From positions 618 to 5,694 of the forward strand of contig DJQG01000158.1 of the NCBI GenBank assembly GCA_002438685.1: 5,077 bases of DNA, given 5' to 3'. Below the pieces are notes generated by a model. That model made no database searches, was not told the DNA's origin, and saw only the letters and a program-made list of their open reading frames with translations. Position 1 is the stretch's first letter, and each line of letters begins with the position of its first letter. Below, piece by piece: positions 4,934 to 5,077 of the stretch. The translations under genes and the position numbers were made by a program. Origin of the DNA: Ruminococcaceae bacterium UBA6392 (lineage in GTDB: Bacteria; Bacillota; Clostridia; Oscillospirales; Acutalibacteraceae).

Positions 4934-4947
4934 GCCTTTTGCTTCTT

Positions 4948-4964
4948 GCCGCCGATGGCGGCAT
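4948..4964. repeat. Short perfect palindrome TGCCGCC-GAT-GGCGGCA
   Basis: This is a seven-pair inverted repeat with a 3-nt loop in non-coding DNA, directly followed by a GGGGC...GTCCCC stretch (4966-4990) with further self-complementarity. It belongs to the palindrome-rich intergenic block at the right edge, and no U run marks it as a terminator. Confidence 0.55.
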
Positions 4965-5027
4965 AGGGGCGTCGGGTCGCCGCAGTCCCCGAAGTGCGGG
5001 TCAATGAATTTTGTGCAGACTTTGCGG

Positions 5028-5077
5028 CTAACCCCTCAGTCTTGGCTTCGCCAATCCAGCTCCCCTGCAGGGGAGCC
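5028..5077. repeat. Palindromic intergenic repeat, truncated by window edge
   Basis: The block reads taacccctcagt, then hairpin TTGGC-TTC-GCCAA (5042-5054), then the perfect 18-bp palindrome GCTCCCCTGCAGGGGAGC (5059-5076). From memory, blocks of this form (CCCCTCAGTC, small hairpin, AGCTCCCC palindrome) are dispersed between genes in gut Oscillospirales genomes. I could not check this. The hairpins are certain; the family assignment is not. Confidence 0.5.

Larger units (their letters stand above)
4934..5077. other. Non-coding palindrome-rich intergenic block
   Basis: There is no supportable gene on either strand in this stretch. It holds the palindromes listed separately, plus GGCG-TCGGGT-CGCC (4967-4980) and CCC...GGG pairings around 4987-5000. 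It lies upstream of the candidate promoter for the minus-strand unit, and any neighbouring gene lies beyond the right edge. Confidence 0.6.

Noticed and set aside
4358..4966. Plus-strand 202-codon open frame across the peptidase domain and leader
   Set aside because: It runs through the antisense of the signal peptide, the leader hairpins and the dyad, with low-complexity Cys/Ser/Arg composition and no ribosome site.

Overview
The window looks like chromosomal DNA from a gut-type anaerobic member of the Clostridia (Oscillospiraceae or Ruminococcaceae-like). This is inferred from the style of the secreted protein (a Firmicutes signal peptide, a papain-like domain, then CxxC...ALGHD repeats), from Shine-Dalgarno-rich starts, from the mixed GC content and from the palindromic intergenic repeats at the right edge. 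No species call is possible. All supported genes lie on the minus strand, so the window reads right to left.

Right edge (4934-5077): non-coding DNA packed with short perfect palindromes, resembling a dispersed intergenic repeat that runs off the window. Next (about 4900-4933) is a candidate minus-strand promoter inside a dyad-symmetric element. It is followed by an unusually elaborate leader of about 190 nt (4700-4893). The leader holds a 6-codon reading frame with a good ribosome site, a 28-codon GTG-started frame with a strong ribosome site, and at least four inverted repeats. The last one pairs the ribosome site of the main gene with the final codons of the 28-codon frame.

Centre (2522-4699): one large secreted protein of 725 codons. 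It has a signal peptide, an N-terminal papain-like (NlpC/P60 or CHAP-type) domain with Cys128 and His179, about 12 Cys-rich repeats of roughly 40 residues, and a hydrophobic-amphipathic C-terminal tail. The peptidase-domain DNA is about 39% GC by hand count, while sampled repeat DNA is 55-67%; the C-terminal tail DNA falls to about 33%. A clear intrinsic terminator (2454-2489) closes this unit.

Left (1-2316): a second unit with its own promoter encodes two tandem paralogous major facilitator superfamily transporters. They overlap by ATGA and are about two-thirds identical. The second is cut by the left edge. Their substrate cannot be read from sequence.

The two units appear separately transcribed. 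Nothing visible ties the transporter pair to the secreted protein beyond co-orientation. The most unusual element is the leader of the secreted protein, which has the architecture of a translational cascade or attenuation device. Its function is inference and no folding or homology computation was possible.
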